DNA of 64,000 bases, taken from positions 33,612,301 through 33,676,300 of the forward strand of contig OU744734.1 of the NCBI GenBank assembly GCA_916613615.1, in the 5' to 3' direction. The notes under the pieces were generated by a model that searched no databases, was not told where the DNA came from, and saw nothing but the letters and a program-made list of their open reading frames with translations. The stretch comes from Steromphala cineraria (lineage: Eukaryota; Mollusca; Gastropoda; Trochida; Trochidae). Both the position numbers and the translations under genes were made by a program. Below are positions 1-13,180 of this stretch, in pieces; position 1 is the first letter of the stretch, and every line of letters begins with the position of its first letter.

Positions 1-101
1 TTTTCACAGCGTGTAAACCAAACCTGGTTCTTTAAATGGTATCGCACAAATATTAGCCAAGAGCCGTGAATTAAAATTTACCAGTAGAAAATATTACTCA
101 C

Positions 102-126
102 AAGAAGAATCGTTTGCAGCCGCCAT
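102..126 (-). CDS. Possible first coding exon of a gene leaving the window to the left
   Basis: Read on the minus strand, an ATG at 126-124 lies in a strong start context (gcgATGGcggc, which also matches a YY1-type site often found at housekeeping starts). It encodes MAAANDSS and one further base, then meets GTGAGT (101-96), a near-ideal splice donor, giving a phase-1 intron. Without splicing the frame stops two codons later. The sequence just upstream (127-230) is richer in CpG than its surroundings, as expected for a promoter. The next exon would lie beyond position 1, so the protein cannot be named. This could be a chance combination of start and donor. Confidence 0.4.
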
Positions 127-260
127 CGCAATCCGCGTGCTATGATCATGTGACCTAGATTCAAGCGAGGACGAGGCTGCCTCGGCTCTGACACACCCCG
201 AAGTTTTAAAATGCGGTCATGGGCAGTTGCGTATATACTTGAGCAAATCCTCGGATTTCT
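127..260 (-). promoter_or_regulatory. Putative promoter of the left-edge minus-strand gene
   Basis: A GC- and CpG-richer island directly upstream of the putative minus-strand start. Read on the minus strand it carries an E-box-like GGTCACATGATC close to the ATG. No clear TATA box is seen. The call depends entirely on the start/donor pair at 126-96 being real. Confidence 0.25.
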
Positions 261-1161
261 GGAAATGTGAAGAATTTTTGTGACACAATTTTAACAAAAG
301 TAAATAACCTCTAAAGATTATTTAAAATGCCATTCATACGTGATTCAGAATTAAAATGTGTTGAGTATAGTAGTTGTAAACGTTTTCACTACGCTATAAA
401 TACATTTCAGTTTATTGATTTCATTTTGATTTATTCAATTTCATTATCAAAATCTATTTTTTATAGACATCTATTAATCTTATAAATTTGGCGATAAAGC
501 ATGAATAGAATTTGGAGAAACAATGCCTTTGTTTGGTGTGATAGATGTGATGAAATCCTTTGTTTGAAAGTTTCTTTGTTAATAACTTTACGTAATAAAA
601 ATTAAATTCCCGTGAAATATAATCGTAATACACATTCAACTTAAAAAGTAAGACATTTGACAATTTTAAGCAAATAGAATGTCAAATTCGGAGTTGAACG
701 AAATAGTTATAAAACCTTTGTTTACGAGCGTTTATGTAAATTAGATTAGCGACACCTGCGTTATAACGCAATGTATGACATCAATGTTCTTATAAAGAGG
801 ATAGATAAGCCTGCCCCATGCCCCTTTGTTCAACTATAACGTTTATGAAAGAAAATCATCATTGCATTATATGTTGATTTCATACTAAAATGGAGTAGGA
901 TTACAAATCAACGGAACAAGACTTATATAATTTGGAAGTAGATAAAGACTAGACTTCAAAATAAACAATACAAGTACTTGAGGAGGACTAAAGAGCGAAC
1001 AAAAGTTCAAAGTCAATCATTATTTTAGAATCGTAAACGAATGCAAGGAAATGTTATATTCACTTATTTTGTATTGTATCAACATAGACAATACTATGCT
1101 TAACCTTTTGTTATGTTCAGATAACCTAGTTGCTCCTGATAAAAAAATTTAACGGTGAATG
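261..1161. other. AT-rich sequence, nothing recognised
   Basis: AT-rich unique-looking DNA. The 69-codon minus-strand frame at 454-663 is Lys/Tyr/Phe-rich, as chance frames in AT-rich DNA are, and matches nothing I know. Confidence 0.4.
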
Positions 1162-1165
1162 TTAA

Positions 1166-1518
1166 AGGGAAAGTAGTACGTTTTTTTTTTAAATTTTAAA
1201 TTCTTATTTTGTTTACTGTTAATTGTACGTTAATGCAAAATGCAATAGTTGGACGGTGTCAACAATCTAATTACACAAGCTAATCATACATAGTCCGAGG
1301 ACAAATTATATATATATATACATTAACATAAGGTCCATTGGCGGCCATTTTTGTGTGAACACCTTTAATTCATTTAGTGTAAGAAAAAGGAATCCCATGG
1401 TTGAATTTACTATATTTTATTTATTACTGCTTTATTTAGTTTCAATACATTGTCTTTCAATTATTTTCATTTTCCTGACATTGCCTAATATTCCCTCTAA
1501 ACACGTGCTACTGCCCCT
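1166..1518 (+). mobile_element. TTAA-flanked MITE, copy 1
   Basis: A 353-bp non-coding element bounded by TTAA on both sides (1162-1165 and 1519-1522). Its ends are inverted: the left begins AGGGAAAGTAGTACG and the right reads CGTGCTACTGCCCCT. Two further copies lie at 35155-35512 (opposite orientation) and 37047-37403. Shared internal landmarks with copy 3 include CGGCCATTTTTGTGTGAACA near the middle and a run close to GTGTAAGAAAAAG. TTAA duplication with short inverted ends is what piggyBac-type transposases make, so a non-autonomous piggyBac-like element is inferred. A short TA run (about 1308-1321) lies inside. Confidence 0.8.
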
Positions 1519-1522
1519 TTAA

Positions 1523-2565
1523 ACTGTGTGTCAAGCTGGCGTTTAAGATTTATAAAGAAAGAAAACAAAAGTTCATTTTCGCACTCTTAGTGCTATCAAA
1601 TCTAATCATGTTTATACTGTTGGCAATGATGTGATAGATTATACTAGTGTATATACATATTTTGGGATTCGGTTTCATGAACATTCAGATTTGAATTTCA
1701 CTGTAACTTTGTTATCACTATGCTGTCTTCATAACAGTTTCCTATTCCGGATATATCAAGTATTTCTTTATTGCCTTTAATGTTGCTAAATAGTTGTCGA
1801 TCTCATTAGATTCTTACTATTGCTTGAAAGATATCTTATCTGATAGATTTTGGAAATATTGTGTCTTAAATAGCATCGAAAACGAAGCTCATTAATGTTT
1901 ATATTAACTGATAGTTTTATTTGTAATCTTCCACCAGCTTTAAATGCCCAGTTTGTTATTCCCCTGTCGGTACTATATTTGATTCAATGTTTAAACGATG
2001 CAGAGAATATATCAAACCGTAAGTTATTTGAATCCATTTGTTGTCCCCTCGTATATTATATTTTAATCTTGTCATGTCCATTTGTTTCTCAAAAGCCATT
2101 TGACAGATGTTTTAATAATTATGTCTATCTAATATACATATTTTGATTTTAAACAACATGTGACACAAAACGTATATTTCTTCTCTTACTTCTTCTAGTA
2201 TATTGTTCTAACTATAAGGCCAGCCTCAGATGTATTGTGGAGATGTACGAGTGAGGCTCCTAAGCGGGGCTCGGCCGACAAAAGGCTAAATCTAATGAGG
2301 CTGAATTATGCCAAATGTCAGGAGACCGGAATGTCAAGTATTCCTCTGATTGTAAATTAGTAGTAACTACAGAATAGCTCTCTCACACTCGTGCCACTTG
2401 TTCCACACATGTTTGTAAATCTTTATTTTATGTTTGTAAATATAACAAAATTGCTGATGAAAATTTGGTGGTGTAACTTGTGATTTTGATGCTGATGATT
2501 TCTTATATTTCCTTAGTTTTGTTGTTTTTGTCTATTTTCTCATATTTTGCACTCAATCTGTCTTA
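1523..2565. other. AT-rich sequence, nothing recognised
   Basis: No repeat, splice-bounded exon or known domain seen. The 83-codon frame at 1895-2146 has no recognisable domain and is probably chance. Confidence 0.35.
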
Positions 2566-2569
2566 AAAT

Positions 2570-3333
2570 ACCGTCGCTCTCTGTCTCTGTCTCTGATTGT
2601 CTTCTTATCGCCATTTCTCTCCAACCATTTCACTTTAATTTCTCCATGGAAACGCTCTTTCTATATTTCTGTTTGTTTTTCTGTGTCTGTGTCTCTCTCA
2701 TCATGTCTGTCACTCTGTGTCTCTTCTCTATCCCCCTAACTTCTCTCTGGTCTGTCCTCTGATCGACCGATCCTCTGTATCCATGTCTGTCCCTCTCTTC
2801 ATTCTGTCTCTCTTCATTCTGTCTCTCCCCATGCAAGTGTACCTATCTGTCTGTCCCTCTGTCTGTCTGTCTGACTGTCTGTCTCTCTCTCCATTGTTTC
2901 TTTCTTCAGCGCTTTTCTCTTTTCCCTATGTCTCTCTATCTGCCTGTCTATCTATCTGTCTTCCTGTTGTCCCTCTGTCTATGTCTATGTCTATGTCTCT
3001 GACTCTCACCCCTCCTCCTCTCCATTTTACTTTCATCAGCGCCTTTATAATTTCTCTGTCTCTCTGGTCTGTCTATGTCTATTTGTCTCTGTCTCTCTGT
3101 CAGAGATAATGCCATTTAAATGACATCTGTCTCTCTGGTCTATCTGTATACATTTGTCTCTCCTTATCTGCCTCTGTCTCTCTATCTGCCACTGTATGTC
3201 TCTCTATCTGTCTCTGTCTGCCTATGTATTTGTCTATTTGTCTCACTATCCCTGTCTCTCTGTCTGTCTATCTCTCTGTCTGTCTCTGTCCATCTGTCTC
3301 TCTCTCTCTGTCTGTCTCTCTCTCTCTCTCTCT

Positions 3334-3371
<38 letters not shown>

Positions 3372-3460
3372 CTATCTCAGTGCGTCTCTCTCATTCTCTT
3401 CCTTACACTTTATGTTCATGTCTCGCTGTCTCATTCTGTCTCTCCTTATCTCTCACCCAT
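2570..3460. repeat. Degenerate CT/CTGT-rich (polypyrimidine) tract
   Basis: Nearly 900 bp in which the + strand is dominated by CTCT, CTGT and TCTGTCTGTC words with interspersed TAT. All three frames therefore give long Ser/Leu/Cys/Val-rich open frames, which are repeat artefacts and not proteins. A second tract of the same kind lies at 11.1-11.8 kb. Such purine/pyrimidine asymmetry can adopt H-DNA and is prone to slippage. Confidence 0.9.
3337..3369. repeat. (TA)n microsatellite
   Basis: About 16 uninterrupted TA dinucleotides directly following a (TC)n run inside the CT-rich tract. Confidence 0.95.
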
Positions 3461-3469
3461 TTCCCTCAC

Positions 3470-3730
3470 TCCAAAACTCGCTGATCCCATCCTCCCCCAT
3501 CCCTCACCCCCTCCCTTCACACATCCCGACGCTCTGGTCAGCAGCAGGCCATCACTGTTTGACAGCCCGCTGACGGACAAGCAGTCGCTGTCTAATACGC
3601 ACCACATGGCGGGAGGGGGAGGGAGGGAGGGGAGGGGGGACGCGAGGGCGTTAACGACTCATTAGCGGGGGATCCCATGCTCAGAACTTCCAAACACTGA
3701 CGTAATAGTAGTGACTCGATAACAGATCTT
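3470..3730. other. GC-rich block with G-quadruplex-type run
   Basis: After the CT-rich tract the composition shifts to GC-rich, unique-looking sequence. Positions 3611-3640 hold six G-runs of 3-6 separated by single A bases, a strong G-quadruplex pattern on the + strand. Downstream, CGTTAACGACTCATTAGC and a CGTAATAG-like word look like factor-binding motifs. No coding exon is apparent. It could be a regulatory or conserved non-coding element; comparison with a relative would be needed to tell. Confidence 0.4.
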
Positions 3731-4350
3731 CGATTAAAGGTCACGTAATACTTAGTAACAAATGATTACTGGCACTTTAAGATAACACAGCTTCCGTGTT
3801 GGTAGTTTGGTTAATTATAAATCAATCTTAAATGTTTAATTTGAATTTAGATCACATGGTGTAAGTGAGACACCAGTTAATCGCGAGTAGGTTAGTGAAA
3901 AGTTATTTTATATCTTGTCACTCATGATATCGTTAGAATTACAGTTTTGAGTAACTCTTTTTTTTAGAAATTAACAATTAAATTGTCATTGTGTCTTCAT
4001 TGACAACATATCTTCAAATATCATTTCCTGATATTTCATTGAAAACAATGATTTTTTTTTACATTTTACGATAAATTACTTATCTTTTCTTATATTCAAT
4101 GACATATTTGAATTTGATTTTGTTTAAAGAATTATTTTCAGACCGAATTGATGGTACAGGCACCAAATGCAGATATTTGACGTCTCTAAAATTCCAAATT
4201 CTCAGAGGCTGCGGCCCTATAAGTAATTAAATATAAGTATTTTTTTGTCAGAGACTAAAAGTCATTCTAGCTCCCTCATTATGAGATATAATAAAATATT
4301 GACACAGTTCAGTGAACCATCTTCTCCTCATGTACTTGATATAAATACGC

Positions 4351-4740
4351 ATGAGCGATCATTATTTACTTGATTATCTCCAGCCATTGTTCAAAACTCT
4401 CCTCCTTTTAATAAGAGCACATTCCGATGATGGTTGTTTCCGGACGACGGCGGTGGCGATGGTAAGACATGCACGACCAAAGCGATGCACCGAGTTCACT
4501 TTATTTACTTTAAAAGGTTTGGGATACGTGCGACTCCTCACAGTGAAGCAAGCGTGGGAGAAGCTCGCGTCACTGGACAGTGATTTATGGAGTAACTTAA
4601 GTAAAACAACGATTGGCATGTTCTCGGAATGTGTCCTCTTTAAGTATCCATATCAACTTGATACAAACGGGATTGTCCGATCGTATTTCCATGTGTACAT
4701 GTACACTTGCTGTAGATATCTGAATTATTTGCAAGCATGA
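4351..4740 (+). other. 129-codon open frame with a CpG-rich core, unrecognised
   Basis: This is the longest non-repeat open frame in the left third. The central part (about 4425-4580) is clearly richer in CpG than the flanks. Inside it, an ATG at 4430 followed by 11 codons runs into GTAAGA at 4469, a good donor, so a small first exon is also conceivable. The protein has no recognisable domain, signal peptide or repeat, and its C-terminal third (Tyr/Cys/His-rich) looks like chance coding. I would not call it a gene without transcript support. Confidence 0.2.
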
Positions 4741-6325
4741 GAGATTCGTATTGTATCTTTACAATACATTTTGATAATGACTCGAGATTCAAAAATAAAA
4801 AAAACACATGACACATTGAATTGATATTTATGGACGATTATGACCGGTAAGGTTTAATCTGAACTGTGCAAATTCCTTTTCATTAAACCCAACATCTTTG
4901 TAGAAGCAATGTTGATATTAGCTTGAAAAAACTATATGTCTATTGGTACTCCAAACGGACTAAATTATTACCTATATTGTAAGGTATAAACAGTTGAATA
5001 CTTTATAAGATTCATCATAAAATCATTGTAATCTCAATCTCGATATCTTCCAAGACAATTTCATGATTGTTTTGTACATGTGTTAGTTAGAGACAGTAGA
5101 TAAATCTCTGATACTTTCCCACTATCTTGATGCAATTCATTATCTTATCGATCTGAAATGAAAATTTGAAAATTGAAAATAAGTTTTAAGAGAAAAAAAC
5201 AGCCCTTAATATCCAATCCCCTCCTGTCCATCTAAGCATACCATTATTCCAGGGTTTTCATCCAAATCCTGATGAGAATATTGGTCTTAAGGAATTACAA
5301 TTTTTAACAAACCAGATCACTTAATTATAATCTTATCATAATCAAATCTTTGATCTTACTCTATGCGGCAAATTATACGCGATATTTATTAACGTTTTGC
5401 CCTGAAATAGAAACTTTGTACACTTTGATATTTTGGCACTATACAATACGTCCTTTACTTTTCTCCTTGTCAAGCTTTTGACATTCTGGGCATTAAACTC
5501 TCTGATCTAGACATGAGTGCTTTCATCACTTTCAGCTCAAGATTGCACTATTTTATAAACCTCGAATGTTTGAGGGTGAGCACATGCCGTCCTCAAGAAA
5601 ATTAACAATGGATAATTAAGAAGAAACTTATGGGACACAATTGTATACTGTTGTTTACCATAATGTTTCTGAGATGACGGGACGAATATGATGAAGTAGA
5701 ATTAGACATTAGACATTACACAATATATTAATGAATCACGTGCTTGTGAACAATGACCGGATAGCACGTGAATATCTGACAATTAGAAATTATGCAATGT
5801 ACTCGAAAACTTCATTTACTTACACTACATAGTTCAAATTGTTATATGTATACATCTAAGAATGACTTTGCTTATGCGAACATTCCTTCCCTACAACTTA
5901 TTATGCACAAATAATTTTTAAAATATTTGTCACGAGATTATAAATGGTCTTTTTGTATTATGAACAAATTCTCAACCCATGTTAAGGCAGCGAGTCTTTC
6001 GTCTACATCTACATTCCATTGATAAATGTAAATACTCTTGTATCGTGAATATCAAGAAGCCTTTCATAAGTTTTGGAAATGGTTTGAGACAACAAAGCAA
6101 TCTTTACAGATGGTAAATTGCATGTCAAAGAAAATTATTTATGCAAATCATTGTTCAAGCCAAACAAAAGTGATATAAATTCGACATGATGCCATTCATA
6201 TCAAGTTGTCACCTCAGGTCTGAGATAAAAAATATCTTATCTAAAATTGCGAAAACATAAAACAACATTGATGTATCATTTCGAGCTCTTGTATTTAGTT
6301 GAACTCAAAGGAAGTAATTCCAAAT
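4741..6325. other. AT-rich sequence, nothing recognised
   Basis: No repeats, domains or convincing splice-bounded frames seen. Confidence 0.35.
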
Positions 6326-6332
6326 GTCTTCC

Positions 6333-6390
6333 TCGCCGCTAATGGCTGTAATATTGCCCAAGCGGCGCTAAACAATAACTCACTCACCCC
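6333..6390 (+). repeat. SINE 3' tail fragment
   Basis: The stretch contains ATATTGCCCAAGCGGCGC, then a TAAACAATAACTCACTCACC-like end. This matches the tail type at 31080-31108, 42160-42183 and 42361-42415. No tRNA-like head remains. Confidence 0.5.
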
Positions 6391-6395
6391 AAATG

Positions 6396-8120
6396 TCTTG
6401 AAAAAAAAACAATTACAGAGTTGACATGAACAATACTGAACATCCAAATTCTCTCAGTCTACTATATCCGTACACCAAAAGAGGAAGAAATATGAAACAT
6501 GATGTTTTTCGACATATGATATTGAAACAAGAACATTGATAAGCAACAGCAAAGAGTCGGTTCTCTTGGCTCCCGATAACTGTTTCTATCAACATAACAA
6601 TCACATGCCCACGATGAAGTAAACTTTGTACATTGTATGACGTCTCTGCCTTCTTTCCACATGCGTTCAATGGGGTTGAGATCAGAACTAAACTGAAATT
6701 CTACTGATGTTATTATATTCCTTTAGGCTTCAGTAGGGCAGGACCGAGAGTTATCCCTTTGAAATTTGCAGCTGAAAAAAAGAATGGCGGAACAACCTGT
6801 GGTCAATCAAGGACCATGATGGCTGCATGGTTCACATGGATTTTTACATGGTTCTAATTTACAACATCTTCACCGACATTTTTGTGGCATAATAGTTCGT
6901 TCAAAACGTATCTACACATACTGATCTAAACGTTGGTGCAGATTAACAGTTATCTACCCTTTATTTCGATTGCCGTCATATCTAACTAATCTAACCTCAT
7001 TAAAATATAGCTTTATTCGCCAACCGTTAAACAACATTTCCACATGTAAATAGGAACTTTTACATTTCCCGTTTTTTTTAGCGCTCAGTATGTAATACAA
7101 AATTTATTTAAAAAAACTTTAGAGATTGTTAACTTAGCTGAATGTTGATCGAGGTTAATATAAAATAAAATATGCATATATAAATGTCTTGTTAGCTGAG
7201 AAACAGTTGGCAACCAAAACATAACGAGAGCGATTACCTGTTAATTTTTTCTACTTTATTTCTCTCTAAATAGCAATTGTTTGGTTCTATTTAAGTTAAG
7301 CTTTTTTCATGTCGTATTGATCACAGAAAATAGTTCGCTGGTATTAATAAAGAGTTTGGGACTCAGCACACAACCCTGTCTGGTACCCATGTTGCAGCTG
7401 AAATATTTCGACAGATCACGTCAAGTTTTTATACACTGCACATGTTTACATATATTGTGTCATTGGATGAATGTATGGTCAAAGTGAAAATGTATCATTT
7501 CTCTTTGCTTTGAGCTACTTTTACAAATCGCAACTTGTGGTTGATACAGTGTTTGCTATTGATACAGTTTATAAGGTGCTGCATTTATCGTACATGCAAA
7601 ATCTTAGTTTTCATAAGCAAATATTTGATGTATATCATTGTTCTTGATCTGAACCCGTTATTCAAACGAACGGTAATTAAGATAGGTCGGTATACTTTTT
7701 TCAATGATGGAACAGCTGATCATTGACCAATTTTAATAAAATAATAAAAAAATCTTGTCATTTAAAGGCATTAGGATTTTAACACAGAAAACACATATTT
7801 CAGAATTCACGTATTGCTGAAAATTCTTCAAATGTATACGTGCAAACCATTGTTATGTAAATATACTATTATTGTTTAACAAAAGCGACCTTCATGAACC
7901 AGCGTTGATCTACGTGACACAACGCGACACTGTTTGACGTTTAAAATATAATTGTTATAATTCACATTCCACACGAATGTTACAGTTTTCAGAGCAATGT
8001 CCTCATCCGCCTCATTGTCAATAATATTTTGCGTTTTCGTCAGTTATACAGTTTTCTAAATATAAATTATATATCATATCATATACATGATATAATTAAT
8101 CAGTCTTAGTTGTTATTTTT
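6396..8120. other. AT-rich sequence, nothing recognised
   Basis: Open frames at 6413-6670 (minus), 7281-7487 and 7535-7726 are short, lack recognisable domains, and sit in ordinary AT-rich DNA. Confidence 0.35.
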
Positions 8121-8124
8121 AAAA

Positions 8125-9080
8125 GAATGTTGACATTTTTCTGCGTGAAGAATATCAACTTCATATATGCATGCTTCAAAAACATAATCATATCTGAATG
8201 CTTGAAGATTGGTAACATAATGCCTAAATGTTTGAAGAATATCAAAATGTCAAAATGCTTGAAGAATCTCAATTTGTCATTTGAGGAATGTCAATATGTC
8301 TTGATGATAGTCAACATCATATTTAAACGTTTGAAGAATGTCAACAGTAAATCTAATGCTTCAAGATTGTTAATAACAAACTTGAATGCGTGAAGGATGC
8401 TAACGTCATAATTAGATGTCATAGATTTGTTGACATCAAATCTAATGTGTGAACAACCTTTTATCCGAAAGCGTGAAAAAAAGGGCATTGTGGAATGTTG
8501 ATTCAACCTTATATCTAAATGATATAACTTTTTTATCCTGATTTTTTTCTAGAATGTCAACTTCATACCAAGATTATTAATGGTTGTCAGCATCAAATTA
8601 AATCCGAATGTTGAATAGTATCAACATCACATCTGACCGCTTGAAGGATTGCAACAAGATGTCTTTCTGATTAGAGACTGTAAACATCTTTAATGGATGC
8701 TTGAATATCGTAAAACATATAAAAAAGAATGAAGAAAATCTATATCATATGTGGACGCTTGAACTTCAACTTAATATCTCTGCGCTTGCAAAATGTCAAA
8801 GACATATCTGAATGCTTCAGGAACTTCATCCTCATATCTGATTGCTTTATGGATTTTAACATGCTGTCTAAAATTAGGAAAATGGACATCATATAAAAAG
8901 TATATACTTTATACATCTTATATGATTGCTTGAAGAATTTCAACAACATATCTAAATGTATGCGTGAAAAATGCCAACCATATACCCATTGCATGAGGAA
9001 TGTACATAGCTACATATTTTAAAGATTGTCAACATCGTATGTCAACAACATGTCAGAATCTGTAAACATCCTCTATAAGA
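8125..9080. repeat. Highly diverged ~30-bp minisatellite
   Basis: A unit close to GCTTGAAGAATGTCAACATC plus ATATCTGAAT recurs about every 27-30 bp. Unit starts are visible near 8172, 8200, 8230, 8257, 8300, 8329, 8358 and 8388, and decayed units continue to about 9075. The frames at 8127-8393 (+) and 8740-8994 (minus) are translations of this array: their Cys-Leu-Lys-Asn and Phe-Leu-Lys-His-Ser-Asp repeats follow the unit length. A length divisible by three explains the long open frames. Confidence 0.8.
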
Positions 9081-9359
9081 GGTAAAAATTGTCAACACAA
9101 AATTAATGAATTTTAATGGAGGTTACAATTTACAAACATATATAAACTCAACTAATTAGTGCATCGTATCTGAATGCAGAAATCAAACCATTATTCAGTT
9201 GTTAGAGAAATTATTATCCCAATCACCAAATATATTTTTGTGAACCCGCCATAATTTTATCAAGACGTGAAAATGGTTCAAATTGTTAAAAATAGAAACA
9301 GAATTTAATCGGTTCTAATTATTGAAGTATTTCACCATCAGTTCAAACACTGAAGAATT

Positions 9360-9790
9360 GCCACATCATTGAGAAGGGCCGCATTCTCCGCCAATTCCAT
9401 ATCAGCAGGAATTCCTACCCCAACCAGAGTATAAATCAGGGGGTACACAGAAACATGACAAATAGCCGCTGGTCAGTGAGCATGAAGGGGAGTGGACGCT
9501 GTCCGTGACTATCGGACCTGCCTATCTCCAGATTCTTCTTATCTGACCAGTGTCCGGGATGCGAGCTGACCACTCCTTTGATCTCCCGTGGAGAACAGAT
9601 GGTCAGTATACTAGATAACATCGCTAATTTCATACTCGTAGAGAGAGCATCGGCTTCAGAGATTCTGATGGGATGGGTGAAAGTAAGACGATAATAGCAC
9701 CCGTCTTCAGAAACTCAACCCTTTCTCGGAGTAGGGGGGCTAGCTTAGGTAGTGGGGGCGGGGGTTCTGATTAGAGGGGATGGTGGGAAA
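9360..9790. other. GC-enriched unique block, possible regulatory element
   Basis: An island of more balanced composition within AT-rich DNA. It holds several TGGTCAG/CTGACCA words in both orientations (near 9471, 9543 and 9567), a TCF/LEF-like CTTTGATC at about 9577, a TATAAAT at about 9431, and a G-rich run near 9733-9775. The 65-codon minus-strand frame 9633-9436 lies inside and starts MKLAMLSSILTIC, weakly signal-like, but no domain or cleavage motif supports it. A conserved non-coding element is as likely as a small exon. Confidence 0.3.
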
Positions 9791-11095
9791 TATAAGGTGT
9801 CGATTGGAATGAGGGTTTGGAATGCAGTATTTGTATGCAGTTTGTTTGTATTTAATTAATGAGGAGTATAATATATGTTTATTCTTCATCATTATTGACA
9901 TCATTATATTTTGCAGTAAAAGTTATCTCATGTCGGTGTGAAAAGGGAGTCTTTTCTTATACTAGTTACTCTTTTCTATAGGATCAAGGAATACAAGACT
10001 GTTCTGTGATTGGTCAATTTGATACGTAGACCCCCTCATATATACACCCTCCCCCTTCATTAATCCTGTCGAGAGGCACAAAACAAAGAATCCCCACTGC
10101 ATCTTGTCCTATAATCGCCTTATGTTTTCTATCATCTATACAGAGTACATGAAGTATAGAGGGATTGTACGATTCCCGTGGCACTGATCCATATAATGAA
10201 GTATTGAACTCATTTGGTTTGATGAAGTATCCAAGCTGGACTATATTTTTTTTCAGAGATTGAATATAAGTCTAGGATAAGAAAGAAGTTAAAACAGCAA
10301 ACACATTGACAAATCGGGGACTATTACACAATCGTTCACAAAACCACAAACAATAGCGAAAACACATTGACCAACATTGAAATATGATTATAAAGTTAAT
10401 TAAAAAATGTCAATCGTAGGTTTATTGTTCTAAGATATTTGTGACACAGATAGAGGCTATTTGAGGAAGTGTCACAGTAACTGATATCATAACACAGTAT
10501 GAAACCTATATATAGTATTGAGATCGCATCTTACAAGAAAAAGACAGTGGACACTAAGGAAATGCAAACTACTATCTGGTATGCAAACATTATGAGAAAC
10601 AGTTGCTGAAGTTAGAAATGACATTAATCTTGATTAAGGCAAAATTTCATTATGAGATGCGATTTCACGGATCATAATTTTATGTAGAAATAACCGAAGG
10701 GTTTCAGAGTTTAATTTGTCTCTCTACACAGAAAGAACAGCTTACACAATACTGCTGTCTCGTCTTGGCTGGGATCTGGTGTTTCAGTGTTTTAATCAAA
10801 TTACATCTGAAAGTACAATAGAAGAACATTTTATGAATAATTTACTCTCAACATTTACATTCGTGTGTTGTCTAACAATAGGAAACTTGGACCTCATTAT
10901 ATGCTGTTTTTAAAGCCATATCTTTTTTCACTGCAAATATGAACGTTGTATAATGTAATAAGAATATGAACTTCCTTAAGCTGTCTTTTTAATCTCGCCT
11001 AGAAAATAATCAATACGATACTGATAAAAAGCTTTGTTTTGACTAGAAACAGCTCTGAATTCATTTTATGTAATTCGTTTTGTGTCTAAGACTAT
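9791..11095. other. AT-rich sequence, nothing recognised
   Basis: No repeats or recognisable coding sequence. A short inverted pair GTGACAC/GTGTCAC is present at about 10441-10477 and is probably incidental. Confidence 0.35.
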
Positions 11096-11099
11096 AACA

Positions 11100-11810
<711 letters not shown>

Positions 11811-13180
11811 CCTTGTTTCCACCTCCGATACAATGCCTTTATAAGATGACATATGCACCACTTGTATCTTAGGGTTGCGACGATAGATATAAACAATTGG
11901 GCAATACCGTTATGTTAGGGATTGACAAAAAATCTTGCCACCAGGCAACATTTATAGATTTTTATTTACTAATCACAATAAACCAATGATAAATAAATAA
12001 ATAATGAACGGGGCCTTATTTAGATAAAACATTCGTCTTATAGACGATATAATTAATATTTCATAGAAACCTGTCTGATTAAGGGTAGATTAAGAGTACC
12101 GATGAATCAAAAGTGACACTTCACGTAGACGAAAGAAATAACTTATGTTTCTCAACATGCGATTTATTTCAAGGACATTTAAGTAAAGAAACGACTGTTG
12201 ACATCGAACCATGCAATAAATATAAAGTAAATTCATAAAAGTGGGGAGTACTCATTTTTTCACTAATATTTGTGGTTTTTGATGAACATGAAAGCTAAAT
12301 GAGATGTTAGATTCCATATCAACACATGTGTTATTGTTTGCACTAGACGCAAAGCCAATTACATTTTATGAAATACAACTCCTGTCAATCTATTGATATT
12401 TTTCTTGTTAGTTAAATGATTAGAAGTTAAGAATATAATGGTAAGTAGTCCTCTGAAATCAAAATCTGGAAAAGCAGTCATTGCTGCCATCGATATTGGA
12501 ACAATTTACCAGACGCTGTTGGAAAACTAATGTTTGTATTTCAACGACATAACTAAAAAAATGAATAAATGGTAGAGACCAAGTCCGATGTATACACATA
12601 ACATAATGTAATATGCATGAATGCTTACTATAGGACAAGGGGCCAAATTTATTATCTTATGGCGGCAAAGGAATATCTTGAGACAACAACAGGCATAAAT
12701 GGTGACTAAGAATTTTTTGATAATGGTGAATTCTAAATACACTTACAAAGTGGAACAAAAGCAAAGCCGTTTGAATCCAAAATATTAACTTTCAAGATAG
12801 ACCTACCGAAATATTTGGACCGACAGTTAAAACCGACTTTGTAAAACACTTCATTACATAATCCTCATGTCGAGATCATTGACAGTTCTCTACTTCAAAA
12901 CTTCTCATTTTAAAGTATTTTCAAAAATACTTTATATACTTCAATTATCAATATGCTGAACTCACGTATTATTGATTTCACACCAGTTATATACATAACT
13001 ACCTTTAATTCCCATATGACTATGAACTTTGTAGCGCTATATGAATAATCAGTTTTTTTATTGCAAGATCAAAGCGCTTATAGACAAATCTACCAAGCCA
13101 CTGTTATAGAAAACTCCCTGAGGAGAATACAACCGGTCGGTCAGGTGATCAGAGTTTACATTTAGACGTTAATGTTACAA
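11811..13180. other. AT-rich sequence, nothing recognised
   Basis: No repeat family, domain or splice-bounded frame identified. Confidence 0.35.

Noticed and set aside
2717..3665. Long + strand open frames rich in Ser, Leu, Val and Cys
   Set aside because: Three overlapping frames in the same CT/CTGT-rich tract; open frames follow from the lack of stop codons in CTCT/CTGT repeats.
8127..8994. Coding frames in opposite strands
   Set aside because: Both follow the ~30-bp minisatellite period.
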